From: Desulfovibrio sp.
GTDB lineage: Bacteria; Desulfobacterota; Desulfovibrionia; Desulfovibrionales; Desulfovibrionaceae
Reading direction: 5' to 3'
DNA length: 11,017 nt
NCBI GenBank assembly: GCA_028708195.1
Contig: JAQVZK010000042.1
Location: forward strand, 1-11,017
Shown: piece by piece, positions 1-6,529 of the stretch
How the letters are laid out: every line of letters starts with the position of its first letter
Position numbering within the stretch: position 1 is the stretch's first letter
Notes under the pieces: model-generated
Told to the model about the DNA's origin: nothing
Databases searched by the model: none
The model's input: the letters and a program-made list of their open reading frames with translations, nothing else
Translations under genes and position numbers: made by a program

Positions 1-401
1 AAGACCCTGTTGAGGCTGCCGTCAAATATGAAAAGCAGTTGCGGACGGAGTTTGATCTCGGCCCGCAGGATATGCCCCGTTTTGACTTTATGCTGCTCGG
101 CATGGGCGAAGATGGCCACACTGGCTCCATTTTTCCCAATTCGCCCGCTCTTGCCGAAAAAAAGCGCCTTGTCATTGACCAGTATGTGCCAGAGCGCAAG
201 GCCGACCGCCTGACCTTGACGCTCCCTGTCATCAACAACGCGCGCTGTTGCATGTTTCTTGTGACTGGCGCTGAAAAGCACGCTGTTCTTTCACGCGCTC
301 TTGACCTGTTGGCTCCCCCAACCTTGCCCGCCCAGATGGTACGCCCCGTTTTTGGCGACCTTGTGTGGGTTGTGGATGAAGCGGCGGCCACCGGCGTGTA
401 G
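1..401 (+). CDS. pgl: 6-phosphogluconolactonase, 3' part (5' end outside window)
   Basis: The reading frame is open from position 3 to the TAG at 399-401, giving the last 132 residues or so. Pgl hydrolyses 6-phosphoglucono-1,5-lactone to 6-phosphogluconate in the oxidative pentose phosphate pathway, in the cytoplasm. Two family hallmarks are visible: the FDFMLLGMGEDGHTGSIFP block (nt 81-137) with the conserved GxGxDGH-type core, and the RLTLTLPVINNAR block about 50 residues later. The C-terminal segment with VTGAEKHAVL also fits. The true start lies upstream; the TTG at 39 is only an internal codon, because family similarity continues through the residues before it. The usual length is about 230-250 residues, so roughly the first 100 are missing. 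The gene ends 23 nt before a bidirectional terminator, so it is the last gene of its operon. Whether a zwf gene lies upstream cannot be seen. Confidence 0.93.
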   Translation, partial: DPVEAAVKYEKQLRTEFDLGPQDMPRFDFMLLGMGEDGHTGSIFPNSPALAEKKRLVIDQYVPERKADRLTLTLPVINNARCCMFLVTGAEKHAVLSRALDLLAPPTLPAQMVRPVFGDLVWVVDEAAATGV

Positions 402-424
402 CCCAAGAGAAGTAAATGGTTGAC

Positions 425-462
425 AGTAAAAGGCCCCCTGCTTTCGCCGGGGGCCTTTTACT
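425..462. terminator. Bidirectional intrinsic terminator between pgl and gatB
   Basis: A perfect 14-bp inverted repeat: AGTAAAAGGCCCCC (425-438) and GGGGGCCTTTTACT (449-462), with a 10-nt loop. The GC-rich core is flanked by A4 on one side and T4 on the other, so it can end transcription in both directions. It serves pgl, whose stop is at 401 on the plus strand, and the nadK-DUF89-gatB operon, whose stop is at 506 on the minus strand. The T-tract is short, but the stem is strong and lies exactly between convergent genes. Confidence 0.85.
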
Positions 463-471
463 ATTCGCAAG

Positions 472-493
472 AACAGCGAGTAGCATCGCTGTT
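472..493. repeat. Inverted repeat (hairpin) just downstream of gatB
   Basis: AACAGCGA (472-479) pairs perfectly with TCGCTGTT (486-493) around a 6-nt loop. The hairpin begins 12 nt past the gatB stop on the minus strand and comes before the larger terminator at 425-462. It has no run of T after it, so it is probably not a terminator by itself. It may protect the 3' end of the mRNA or be incidental. Confidence 0.5.
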
Positions 494-505
494 GGTGAGC
501 TATAC

Positions 506-1945
506 TTACTGTTGCAGCTTTTTTGCCAACAACTCGTTCACAAGGGCGGGGTTGGCCTTGCCCTTGGTAACACGCATGATCTGCCCCACAAAAAAGCCTA
601 TGAGCTTGGTTTTGCCGCCCCTATAGGCTTCAACTTCTGCGGGGTTGGCGGCAATAACCTCATCAACGGCCTCTTCAATGGCGGATGTATCTGAAATTTG
701 AACCAGGCCCTTCTCTTTCACATAGGCTTCGGGCATGGCTCCGGTTTCAAAAATATCGCTGAAGATGTCATTGGCAATTTTGGCGCTGATCAGCCCTTGA
801 TCAACAATACGTACCAATTCGGCCAGAGCCTCGGGCTTCATGGCCCACTGGGCGGGATTTGCGGCGCTGACACCACGCAGGTTGCATTCGCGCAGCAGGG
901 GGCCAAGCACAAAATTGGCTGTCTTACGGGCATCAGAAAGTTTTGCGCTGGTTTCAAAAAAGTCGGCCAGTCCGCGGCTCTGCACCAAAACTTCAATCTC
1001 GGCTTCGGGCAGACCGGTCATCTGCATAAAACGAGCGGCCCTGCTTTTGGGCAGTTCGGGCAGTTCTGCTTTCCAGCTGGCCATTTCTTCAGTTGAAATT
1101 TCAATTGGCAGAATATCAGGGTCAGGAAAATAGCGGTAATCGTGGGCTTCTTCCTTACTGCGCATGGAGGCCGTGGTGTTATTTACCGCGTCATACAGAC
1201 GCGTTTCCTGCACAACCTTGTCGCCGTCGTCCAGCGCGTCCTGCTGTCGGCCAATTTCATATTCAATGGCACGCTGCACGTTGCGGAATGAATTGAGGTT
1301 TTTCAGTTCAGTGCGCGTGCCCAGCGCTTCAGCGCCTACAGGCCGCAAGGACACGTTGGCGTCACACCGAAAGCTGCCTTCTTCCATATTGCCATCGCAC
1401 ACCCCAAGGTAGGTCACGATAGAATAAAGCCCCTTGAGGTAGGCCACGGCTTCAGCGGCGGAGCGCATATCCGGCTCAGAAACAATTTCAACCAGGGGTG
1501 TGCCAGCCCTGTTCAGGTCGACATAGCTGACGTTTTCACCCTGGGCGTGAATGTTTTTGCCCGCGTCCTTTTCCATATGAATTCTGGTAATGCCGACCCT
1601 CTTGGTAAGGCCGTCTGCCTCTATATCAAGGTGACCGTGCTCACAAATGGGCAGCTCAAACTGTGAAATCTGATAACCAGCAGGAAGATCAGGGTAAAAA
1701 TAATTCTTGCGTGCAAAGATAGAGCGGGAATTTATGGTGCAGTTGGTAGCCAGCCCCACAATCGTTGCAAAGTGTATGGCCTGTTTGTTGGGCACAGGCA
1801 AAGCACCCGGCATGCCAGAACAAACTTCACAGACATTGGAGTTCGGCGGTTGACCAAATGTGGTCGGGCAAGAACAGAACAGTTTGGATGCCGTGGCCAG
1901 TTGCACATGCACTTCCAGGCCGATAACGGCTTCATAGGCGGCCAT
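506..1945 (-). CDS. gatB: Aspartyl/glutamyl-tRNA amidotransferase subunit B
   Basis: GatB is the tRNA-binding and kinase subunit of GatCAB. This complex converts misacylated Glu-tRNA(Gln), and often Asp-tRNA(Asn), to the correct amide using ammonia made by GatA. The 479 residues match the usual length. Visible family blocks are GLEVHVQL (9-16), the zinc-site cysteines C24/C26 and C39/C42, [16 protein letters not shown] (80-95), [17 protein letters not shown] (143-159), the [10 protein letters not shown] block (193-202), ELKNLNSF (213-220) and [16 protein letters not shown] (262-277). The C-terminal third, from about 330, is the YqeY-like tRNA-binding tail. The ATG at 1945 is preceded by GGGAG at a suitable distance. 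It is the last gene of the minus-strand operon, 23 nt after the DUF89-like gene. gatA and gatC are not in this window, so the complex is encoded at dispersed loci. Confidence 0.97.
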   Translation of the reverse strand: MAAYEAVIGLEVHVQLATASKLFCSCPTTFGQPPNSNVCEVCSGMPGALPVPNKQAIHFATIVGLATNCTINSRSIFARKNYFYPDLPAGYQISQFELPICEHGHLDIEADGLTKRVGITRIHMEKDAGKNIHAQGENVSYVDLNRAGTPLVEIVSEPDMRSAAEAVAYLKGLYSIVTYLGVCDGNMEEGSFRCDANVSLRPVGAEALGTRTELKNLNSFRNVQRAIEYEIGRQQDALDDGDKVVQETRLYDAVNNTTASMRSKEEAHDYRYFPDPDILPIEISTEEMASWKAELPELPKSRAARFMQMTGLPEAEIEVLVQSRGLADFFETSAKLSDARKTANFVLGPLLRECNLRGVSAANPAQWAMKPEALAELVRIVDQGLISAKIANDIFSDIFETGAMPEAYVKEKGLVQISDTSAIEEAVDEVIAANPAEVEAYRGGKTKLIGFFVGQIMRVTKGKANPALVNELLAKKLQQ

Positions 1946-1968
1946 AACTCAACTACTCCCTTAATTAA

Positions 1969-3714
1969 TCAGATCTGATGAGAAATGCTTGCATCAAAAT
2001 ACTTGCCCACGCCGTATTCTCCCCTGCGGAAGAAAAGCCTGGCTTCAGGACCGATGATCTGCATTTCACGGTTTTTGCTCTGCACATCAAGCGCGATGTT
2101 CATCTCCTTGGTGCAGCCGGTGGAGTACGTCGAGTCTTTGCCAGACCACTGCGGCGGCACCTTTCGCTTCAAGAGAGCAAAACTTTCTTCAATATCTTCA
2201 AATGTTTGAAAACGCCACACATCAATGAGGCCGCTGCGCTGCACGCGCTCCCACATGTACATGAGATCATCCCCGTCCATACCATCAATAAAGTGCTCAG
2301 CGGGGTTGATTATCAGAATATTATCCATTTTTTTGCGTAAATTGTCCACAAAAGCGTGTACCAGGCTGATTGCCGTAGAGGTTTCACCCGGTATGCTGCC
2401 GATAACGCAGCTGTAGAACATGATGGTGCGGCCCTGCTCCTTTGCTTCGCGCATGCCGCCAATTATATTCTCGGCCTGGGCGGCAATGGCGTCTTCGCTG
2501 AACTTTCTGACCTCGCGCGCGTGCTTGCGCAGCTTGATATGAAAGCCATTGTTGTCACGCCAATAACAAATGACATCGCGTGTGAATTCCTGGCTTGTGC
2601 CAAGCAGAATATCAGCGGCGCGCCAGCCCTTGCCAAGAATGACGTCGGCCTCTTTCCAGGCGCGGGAGAACGTCACAGAAACCCGGTACAGATTAAGTCT
2701 CTCACGCGTGCCGTCGCCAACAACCACAAGGCGATGCTCCCTCAAGTGGCGCAACAGCTCGTTCTTGCTCAGTTTATCGTGGCGCAAGACAATGCCGCCG
2801 CGCAGCCAGGGTTTGAGCGAGGGGTCTGTCTCCACATCATCAAGCGTTGGCGCAAAGAAATGAAAGCCAGACTTAACCGCAAAAATGACTTTATGACCCA
2901 TGCGGATAAGGCTTTGCATCATCACCAGGTCAAAAAGAGTGCCCCCATCAGCGTCACAAAGAAAAAGTACCGTGCCCGAGCGCCCGGCGCTGGCTTCAAA
3001 ATAGTGGCGCAAGCTCTCACAGGCCACAGAGGCCTCATCCATTGTCTTGCGTGTTTCTTCGCTGGAGGGCGGCTGTTCAAGCCATTCACGCGGCATGGCC
3101 GAGAGGCAGAGCAGACGGGACATTTCAACATAGTCCATACTGCGGCGCGCCCGGGAAATACTTGTGGGTGCAGGCCCTTTGGGCAGGGCCTCAAGGTTTT
3201 CAAAAATTTCGGGCATAGACAGCACGTTGCGCTGTTGCGCCGTGGATTTTCGCCGCAGTTCTTCCCACGGGTCGTCCAGCATGTGCCCTTGCGCCAATAC
3301 AAGGCCTGTCATTCTTTTAACAAGGCGTGACGGAATAAGGGTGTGCTGCCTTACGTACTGCGAAAACCGGTAGCGACAGAACTGCAAGATGCGCCTGCGC
3401 GTGGCCTTGTCCGGCACAAAAGACCGCACAAGCCGCATGATGATTCGCCAGGACCTGTTGTACTGGTTGCGCAGCTCCACAGAAGGATTTTGGGCGCACA
3501 GCATGGAAAATGTGGCGTCAGAGCAAGGCAGGTATATCTGATCAGGGCCAAGATGCACCATAAAGGCCATTTGCTCGGGGCTTGCGATGAGGTCGGGGTT
3601 CATTCGGTAAGCCAGATTATTGTCCATAAGCATGCTGTAGAGCCATGCATCAAACCGAATGTTTTCTCCCAGACGAATGTCCTGAACCTTGACGGATACA
3701 AGCCCTTTATTCAT
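1969..3714 (-). CDS. Large DUF89/ARMT1-like protein with altered metal site, function unknown
   Basis: This is a 581-residue soluble protein with no signal peptide or membrane segment. The middle (about 145-400) resembles the DUF89 (ARMT1-like) family of metal-dependent damage-control phosphatases. DPWEELRRKS (148-157) fits the family's DPY...K block. VLFLCDADGGTLFDL (249-263) fits the DNAGE...D block. FAVKSGFHFFAPTLDD (278-293) fits VKGxPxxNDATxED. ADVILGKG (356-363) fits ADLVIAKG. In this alignment from memory, D254 is kept, but the DN asparagine is A255, the ND pair is F287-A288, and the KGxGN glycine-asparagine is R365-A366. It is about twice the size of stand-alone members, with an N-terminal helical part and a C-terminal region (400-581) that I do not recognise. 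Its ATG overlaps the nadK stop (ATGA) and is preceded by GGAG, implying translational coupling. Family membership is fairly likely; the activity is unknown. Confidence 0.7.
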   Translation of the reverse strand: MNKGLVSVKVQDIRLGENIRFDAWLYSMLMDNNLAYRMNPDLIASPEQMAFMVHLGPDQIYLPCSDATFSMLCAQNPSVELRNQYNRSWRIIMRLVRSFVPDKATRRRILQFCRYRFSQYVRQHTLIPSRLVKRMTGLVLAQGHMLDDPWEELRRKSTAQQRNVLSMPEIFENLEALPKGPAPTSISRARRSMDYVEMSRLLCLSAMPREWLEQPPSSEETRKTMDEASVACESLRHYFEASAGRSGTVLFLCDADGGTLFDLVMMQSLIRMGHKVIFAVKSGFHFFAPTLDDVETDPSLKPWLRGGIVLRHDKLSKNELLRHLREHRLVVVGDGTRERLNLYRVSVTFSRAWKEADVILGKGWRAADILLGTSQEFTRDVICYWRDNNGFHIKLRKHAREVRKFSEDAIAAQAENIIGGMREAKEQGRTIMFYSCVIGSIPGETSTAISLVHAFVDNLRKKMDNILIINPAEHFIDGMDGDDLMYMWERVQRSGLIDVWRFQTFEDIEESFALLKRKVPPQWSGKDSTYSTGCTKEMNIALDVQSKNREMQIIGPEARLFFRRGEYGVGKYFDASISHQI

Positions 3715-4583
3715 ATATTTTCTCCGGTGCAGTTTCCGGTTGAGCCCTGCAAAACAAAGCCTCGGGTGCGTAGACGTTCAAAAAAAGAAGTTCCCTCTCC
3801 CAAAAACTGCACTGATGAAGGCAAGCCAGAAACCTGCAGAACGTCGTCCATTTCAAGTTTCAGCCCTTCCTGTCCGTCCACAGTCAGGTAACAATCAGTG
3901 GAGCCACGCAATATCTGGAGCTGGATGTGGGTGCTGCCCGGAAAAACTATGGGAGAAATTGTATTAAGAAAGGGGCACACGGGTGTAAAACCTATGGCGT
4001 CCATCAAGGGGTAAAGCAGTGACCCGCCCGCAGAGACATTGTAACCAGAACTGCCAATGGGCGTGCACAAGATGATGCCGTCACTGCGCAGAGACCCCAT
4101 ACGCTGCCCGTCAGCCCAGATATCAAGGCAGACCAGGCGCGACAAGGAGCCGCGGCTGACCACAACATCATTAATGGCCGTGCCCTCGGCAAGCGTTGCC
4201 CCAGAGCGCGAAACAGACCAGCGCAACGCCATGCATGACCGTATGGGTTCGTGGCCTTTCAGACATTCTTCAAGCTTTTCACGCCAATTTTCGGGCTGGG
4301 CGTCAGTTAAAAAACCCACGCGCCCAAAGTTGACGCCAAGCACCGGCACGCTACGCCCCACCAGGCGGCGGGCGACACCAAGCATGGTGCCATCACCGCC
4401 AAGCACCACAACAAAATCAAGATCGGGTGCCGCGTATGCTGATGAGGCCAGACCAGCCTCAACCAAATCAGCCGTATGCCCCTGGCTTGTCAGCCATACG
4501 CGGACTTCTTCGCCAAGTTGGGCGGCACGTTCGTGGCGGGCTTTACAAACCAGTAGGATGTGGCGTTTGTGTTGATTTTGCAT
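3711..4583 (-). CDS. nadK: NAD kinase
   Basis: NAD kinase phosphorylates NAD+ to NADP+ with ATP or polyphosphate and is the only route to NADP. The 290 residues match the family. The GGDGT nucleotide-binding motif is at 62-66, followed by GVNFGRVGFLTD (83-94), the conserved N138-D139 (AINDVVVSRG), the SDG segment (167-169) and TPIGSSGY (174-181), then SAGG (184-187) and the DGQ turn (236-238). The TPIGSSGY block differs slightly from the common TPTGSTAY, but the surrounding residues are intact. It is the first gene of the minus-strand operon and overlaps the next gene by 4 nt. No clear Shine-Dalgarno precedes its ATG, and a promoter placed only a few bases upstream suggests a nearly leaderless mRNA. 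The role in NADPH supply parallels Pgl, encoded nearby on the other strand. Confidence 0.96.
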   Translation of the reverse strand: MQNQHKRHILLVCKARHERAAQLGEEVRVWLTSQGHTADLVEAGLASSAYAAPDLDFVVVLGGDGTMLGVARRLVGRSVPVLGVNFGRVGFLTDAQPENWREKLEECLKGHEPIRSCMALRWSVSRSGATLAEGTAINDVVVSRGSLSRLVCLDIWADGQRMGSLRSDGIILCTPIGSSGYNVSAGGSLLYPLMDAIGFTPVCPFLNTISPIVFPGSTHIQLQILRGSTDCYLTVDGQEGLKLEMDDVLQVSGLPSSVQFLGEGTSFFERLRTRGFVLQGSTGNCTGENI

Positions 4584-4591
4584 AAGTCGAC

Positions 4592-4620
4592 AATTTACGT
4601 TATCAAGGCTCTTATCGCAA
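4592..4620 (-). promoter_or_regulatory. Candidate sigma70-type promoter for nadK operon
   Basis: On the minus strand, TTGCGA (4620-4615) and TAAATT (4597-4592) are separated by 17 nt. Each matches 4 of 6 consensus bases. The predicted start of transcription is near 4585, only about 2 nt before the nadK ATG at 4583, so the mRNA would be essentially leaderless. It is supported by position in the divergent spacer, but the boxes are weak. Confidence 0.35.
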
Positions 4621-4635
4621 GCCCGCCGACCTCGC

Positions 4636-4664
4636 TTGTCAGGGCTGACGCTTTGTCATATGAA
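4636..4664 (+). promoter_or_regulatory. Candidate sigma70-type promoter for gmhA operon
   Basis: TTGTCA (4636-4641, 5 of 6) and TATGAA (4659-4664, 4 of 6) are spaced by exactly 17 nt. The predicted transcription start is near 4671, giving a leader of about 34 nt before the gmhA ATG at 4705. It lies back to back with the candidate nadK promoter, and the two do not overlap. Confidence 0.5.
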
Positions 4665-4704
4665 CAGTAGCTTCCACGTCACAACCTCATAGGCCGTTAT
4701 ATTC

Positions 4705-5337
4705 ATGAATGACAGCGCACTCGACATCATAGCCGCGCACGCACGCGACGGCGCACGATTACGGGAAAGTTTTTTTGCAGAACAGGCCATAAATCTGCGC
4801 GACACAGCCTTGCGACTTGCAACCTGCTTGGCGCAGGGTAGAAAAATTTTGCTCTGTGGCAATGGCGGCAGCGCAGCGGATGCACAGCACCTGGCTGCGG
4901 AGTTTGTAAACCGTTTTTTGGTAGACAGGCCTGCTCTGCCAGCCATAGCACTTACAACGGACACTTCTGCGCTCACCGCTATCGGCAATGATCTGGATTT
5001 TAGCCAGATATTCTCCCGTCAGGTTGAGGCCCTTGGGCGCAAAGGGGATGTTTTGGTAGGCATATCCACTTCAGGCAACAGCCCAAACGTCTTGACTGCG
5101 CTTAAAGCGGCGCGCAACGCGGGCATGCTTACCCTCGGCTTCACCGGCAATGGTGGCGGAAAAATGGCCTCCTTGTGCCAGATGTTGCTGGATGTTCCCA
5201 GTAACTGCACGCCCTTGATACAGGAAATTCATATTACAGCTGGTCATCTGCTTTGCCAGCTCACCGATCATTATCTTTTTGAAAATGTTGCGGCCCTTAC
5301 GCCCTATCTGCACGCGGATACAGTAAACGAGGATTAA
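4705..5337 (+). CDS. gmhA: Phosphoheptose isomerase (sedoheptulose 7-phosphate isomerase)
   Basis: GmhA is a SIS-domain enzyme that converts sedoheptulose 7-phosphate to D-glycero-D-manno-heptose 7-phosphate, the first step in making ADP-heptose for the LPS inner core. The 210 residues include the sugar-phosphate-binding GNGGSAADAQHLAAEF block (52-67) and STSGNSPNV (121-129). H62, E66, Q173 and H181 sit one position later than the E. coli zinc and catalytic residues H61, E65, Q172 and H180, so the active site looks complete. LTAIGNDLDF (90-99) is also typical. The ATG at 4705 gives the expected N-terminus, though the Shine-Dalgarno is weak. It begins the gmhA-fmdB-hemC-lon operon and ends 2 nt before the next gene. 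Other heptose genes are not in the window. DiaA-type SIS proteins are the main alternative, but the zinc-site residues favour GmhA. Confidence 0.92.
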   Translation: MNDSALDIIAAHARDGARLRESFFAEQAINLRDTALRLATCLAQGRKILLCGNGGSAADAQHLAAEFVNRFLVDRPALPAIALTTDTSALTAIGNDLDFSQIFSRQVEALGRKGDVLVGISTSGNSPNVLTALKAARNAGMLTLGFTGNGGGKMASLCQMLLDVPSNCTPLIQEIHITAGHLLCQLTDHYLFENVAALTPYLHADTVNED

Positions 5338-5339
5338 TC

Positions 5340-5570
5340 ATGCCCATCTATGAGTACTGTTGCGAAAAATGCGACCGTAATTTTGAAGAACTGGTTTATG
5401 GCGATGCGGCCCCGGCTTGCCCGCATTGCGGCTCAAACGCAACGCATAAACTCATGTCCTGCTGCGCCCACCGTGGCGGCGGCTCTCATGGCGATGATTA
5501 CGTGCCTTCTTCCGGCGGCGGTGGCTGCGCCGGATGCTCCGGTGGTAACTGCGCAAGTTGCGGTCATTAA
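5340..5570 (+). CDS. FmdB-family zinc-ribbon protein
   Basis: A 76-residue protein starting [11 protein letters not shown], the signature of FmdB-type putative regulatory zinc ribbons. Two CxxC knuckles (C8/C11 and C27/C30) would bind one zinc. The tail is Gly/Ser/Cys-rich with further pairs at C63/C66 and C71/C74, as in many deltaproteobacterial members. The family was named for a proposed link to formamidase/amidase gene regulation, but its molecular role is not settled. The ATG lies 2 nt after the gmhA stop, with its Shine-Dalgarno (GAGGA) inside the end of gmhA, so translation of the two is probably coupled. The next gene, hemC, starts 11 nt further on. Family assignment is firm; function is unknown. 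Confidence 0.88.
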   Translation: MPIYEYCCEKCDRNFEELVYGDAAPACPHCGSNATHKLMSCCAHRGGGSHGDDYVPSSGGGGCAGCSGGNCASCGH

Positions 5571-5581
5571 GGGAGACAGGC

Positions 5582-6514
5582 ATGCGCAAGACACTGACTA
5601 TTGCCACGCGTGGCAGTCGCCTGGCCCTTTGGCAGGCAGAACACATCAAGAGCTGCCTTCAGGCGCTGGCGCCCGAGGTTGAAATTCATCTTAATGTCAT
5701 CAAAACCAAGGGCGACATCATTCTTGATGTTCCTTTGGCCAAGGTTGGCGGCAAGGGGCTTTTTGTAAAAGAAATTGAAGAGGCCCTGCTCAACGGCGAG
5801 GCGGATCTGGCCGTGCACAGCATGAAGGACGTGCCTATGGAGCTGCCTGAAGGGCTTCTTCTTGGCTGTGTTCCCCCACGTGAAGACCCCACAGACTGCC
5901 TGCTCTCGTGCAAGTACGATTCTCTGGCTGCACTTCCGCAAAATGCCTGCGTTGGCACCAGCAGTCTGCGCCGCCAGGCGCAACTACTCGCGCAACGGCC
6001 CGATCTGCGCATCGAAAGCCTCAGGGGCAACGTTGATACACGTTTGCGCAAATTACAGGACAACGTGTATGATGCCATTGTTCTGGCTTCTGCCGGTCTG
6101 AATCGCCTTGGGTTGACGGCACCCCACATGCACTCGCTTGACCCACAGATTTTTCTTCCTGCCGTTGGACAGGGGGCTCTTGGCATCGAATGCCGCGAAG
6201 ACGACTATGAACTTTTCACCCTGCTTGCCCAGATGGAAGACACGCCAACCCGAGTGTGCGTTGAAGCTGAACGGGGATTTCTGGCTGGTCTTGAGGGCGG
6301 GTGCCAGGTGCCCATTGCAGGGCACGCACGCCTGCTGGACGACGAAACGCTCTGCCTTGAGGGCCTTGTAGCCGAAGTGGACGGAAGCCGTATCCTTAGA
6401 GATGAAAAGCAGGGGCACACCTCACAGGCACGTCAGTGGGGTTTTGAACTTGCCGAAGAAATACTTGATCAGGGCGGTCGCGCCATTCTTGAAAAACTTT
6501 ACCGACAGTCATAG
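5582..6514 (+). CDS. hemC: Porphobilinogen deaminase (hydroxymethylbilane synthase)
   Basis: HemC polymerises four porphobilinogen molecules into hydroxymethylbilane, a shared step for siroheme, cobalamin and heme. The protein is 310 residues, the normal size. [13 protein letters not shown] (8-20), KTKGDIILD (41-49), [16 protein letters not shown] (55-70), the HSMKDVP block (79-85, with catalytic D83) and GTSSLRRQ (125-132) are all present. C241 in [12 protein letters not shown] is the attachment site of the dipyrromethane cofactor. A longer frame begins at 5558, but the ATG at 5582 is preferred: it has GGGAG 7 nt upstream and starts directly with the conserved [15 protein letters not shown]. 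It lies 11 nt after the FmdB-type gene and 15 nt before the Lon-like gene. Confidence 0.97.
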   Translation: MRKTLTIATRGSRLALWQAEHIKSCLQALAPEVEIHLNVIKTKGDIILDVPLAKVGGKGLFVKEIEEALLNGEADLAVHSMKDVPMELPEGLLLGCVPPREDPTDCLLSCKYDSLAALPQNACVGTSSLRRQAQLLAQRPDLRIESLRGNVDTRLRKLQDNVYDAIVLASAGLNRLGLTAPHMHSLDPQIFLPAVGQGALGIECREDDYELFTLLAQMEDTPTRVCVEAERGFLAGLEGGCQVPIAGHARLLDDETLCLEGLVAEVDGSRILRDEKQGHTSQARQWGFELAEEILDQGGRAILEKLYRQS

Positions 6515-6529
6515 GTATATCAGATAAAT

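Noticed and set aside
416..694. Plus-strand frames covering the terminator and the end of gatB
   Set aside because: They run through the terminator hairpin and antisense to conserved gatB sequence; no family features.
2356..3330. 324-codon open frame on the plus strand, antisense to the DUF89-like gene
   Set aside because: It lies wholly within a well-supported minus-strand gene, has no recognisable domain, low-complexity Arg/Ala/His composition and no ribosome site. It is a shadow of biased codon use.
5558..5581. Upstream extension of hemC to 5558
   Set aside because: It overlaps the FmdB-type gene and adds eight non-conserved residues; ATG 5582 has a good GGGAG and begins at the conserved N-terminus.
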